Assembly (NCBI GenBank): GCA_964019695.1
Contig: OZ026515.1
Span: 44,569,994 to 44,633,993, forward strand
DNA length: 64,000 nucleotides
Source of the DNA: Loripinus fragilis
Lineage: Eukaryota; Mollusca; Bivalvia; Lucinida; Lucinidae
Direction of reading: 5' to 3'
The position numbers were made by a program, and so were the translations under genes. Under the pieces are notes generated by a model. It had not been told where the DNA came from and made no database searches. It saw only the letters and a list, made by a program, of their open reading frames with translations. Of this stretch, positions 63,590 through 64,000 are shown in pieces. The stretch's first letter is position 1. Each line of letters begins with the position of its first letter.

Positions 63590-64000
63590 AATTGGTGCCT
63601 TTATAGCTCAAGTCCTCAGGTTTAGAAACTTACTGATATTTATGTTGTGTGTCGTTTGTGGTATTACTCTGCTGCCTATAAACTCATAGTTCTCTTGTCT
63701 CTAACAACTAGTCTCTTGTGCTAATTCACTTGCTGCTATACTTGTGTTACTGGTGGGCATATATAGGATCACCTTTAATATTTAAAATCTGTGCGAGTTC
63801 AGCTCCTGATGAATTCCATTAAGGCTGCTATAAGTTCATTTTGGTAATATCTGCTAGCATTTTTCATTTTTTCCTCCTAGTAGCCTTATGTCTATATGTA
63901 TGTATAAATATTATTGTATCCTTCCCATGTCTTCCAGTTTCCATTCCATGAAATTACATGCAACAAGTTCCTTTTTTTTACAGCTGCTAGGGCTCAAGTG

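Noticed and set aside
54659..64000. SURF1 as divergent partner of SURF2
   Set aside because: No SURF1-like exon was recognised; the vertebrate arrangement alone is not evidence.

Overview
The window is animal nuclear DNA: AT-rich, full of introns and packed with transposon remains. The repeat types suggest a mollusc, probably a bivalve: short hairpin elements by the dozen, tRNA-derived SINEs, Jockey/CR1-type LINE fragments, AGGTCA-rich tandem repeats, (CA)n/(CT)n tracts and long G runs. That placement is inference. No bacterial operons, CRISPR arrays or rRNA genes are visible.

One conventional gene can be read from start to stop. It is SURF2 (surfeit locus protein 2) on the minus strand, with six coding exons at 54658-54557, 44559-44405, 37275-37172, 34692-34531, 26309-26185 and 24430-24377. 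All splice sites are GT-AG, all phases join, the product is 233 aa, and a polyadenylation signal follows at 24351-24346. Only 702 of 30,282 bases code; the introns (about 10.0, 7.1, 2.5, 8.2 and 1.8 kb) are mostly repeats.

Layout. 1-24.3 kb: apparently intergenic or intronic DNA with SINE copies, microsatellites, palindromes and MITEs, plus two weak exon candidates (3088-3135 minus; 14669-14847 plus). 24.3-54.7 kb: SURF2. Intron 4 holds a 6.6-kb element inserted at TA in a ~160-bp tandem array. Intron 3 holds a minisatellite. Intron 2 holds a ~145-bp tandem array rich in nuclear-receptor half-sites, interrupted by a 2.4-kb insertion. Intron 1 holds a long-TIR element, a nested pair of DNA transposons (an apparently intact hAT with a 677-aa transposase inside an element whose ends are inverted arrays of a GTCGTTTCGCCCC motif) and an 818-bp element next to exon 1. 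54.7-64 kb: a possible divergent first exon 37 bp from the SURF2 start codon, a GACGTC-rich array, LINE and SINE pieces, a second motif-array transposon (58822-60770) that split a LINE and left an 8-bp target duplication, and a broken LINE near the right edge.

The most unusual system is the transposon group whose ends are inverted arrays of a degenerate 13-17 bp phrase that differs between families. Two insertions (47994-52976 and 58822-60770) have matching 8-bp flanks and a shared terminal pattern (G, then GTC at positions 9-11). Other elements here (53653-54470, 27472-34057, 56745-57312, 19836-20041) use the same architecture with other phrases and other target duplications.
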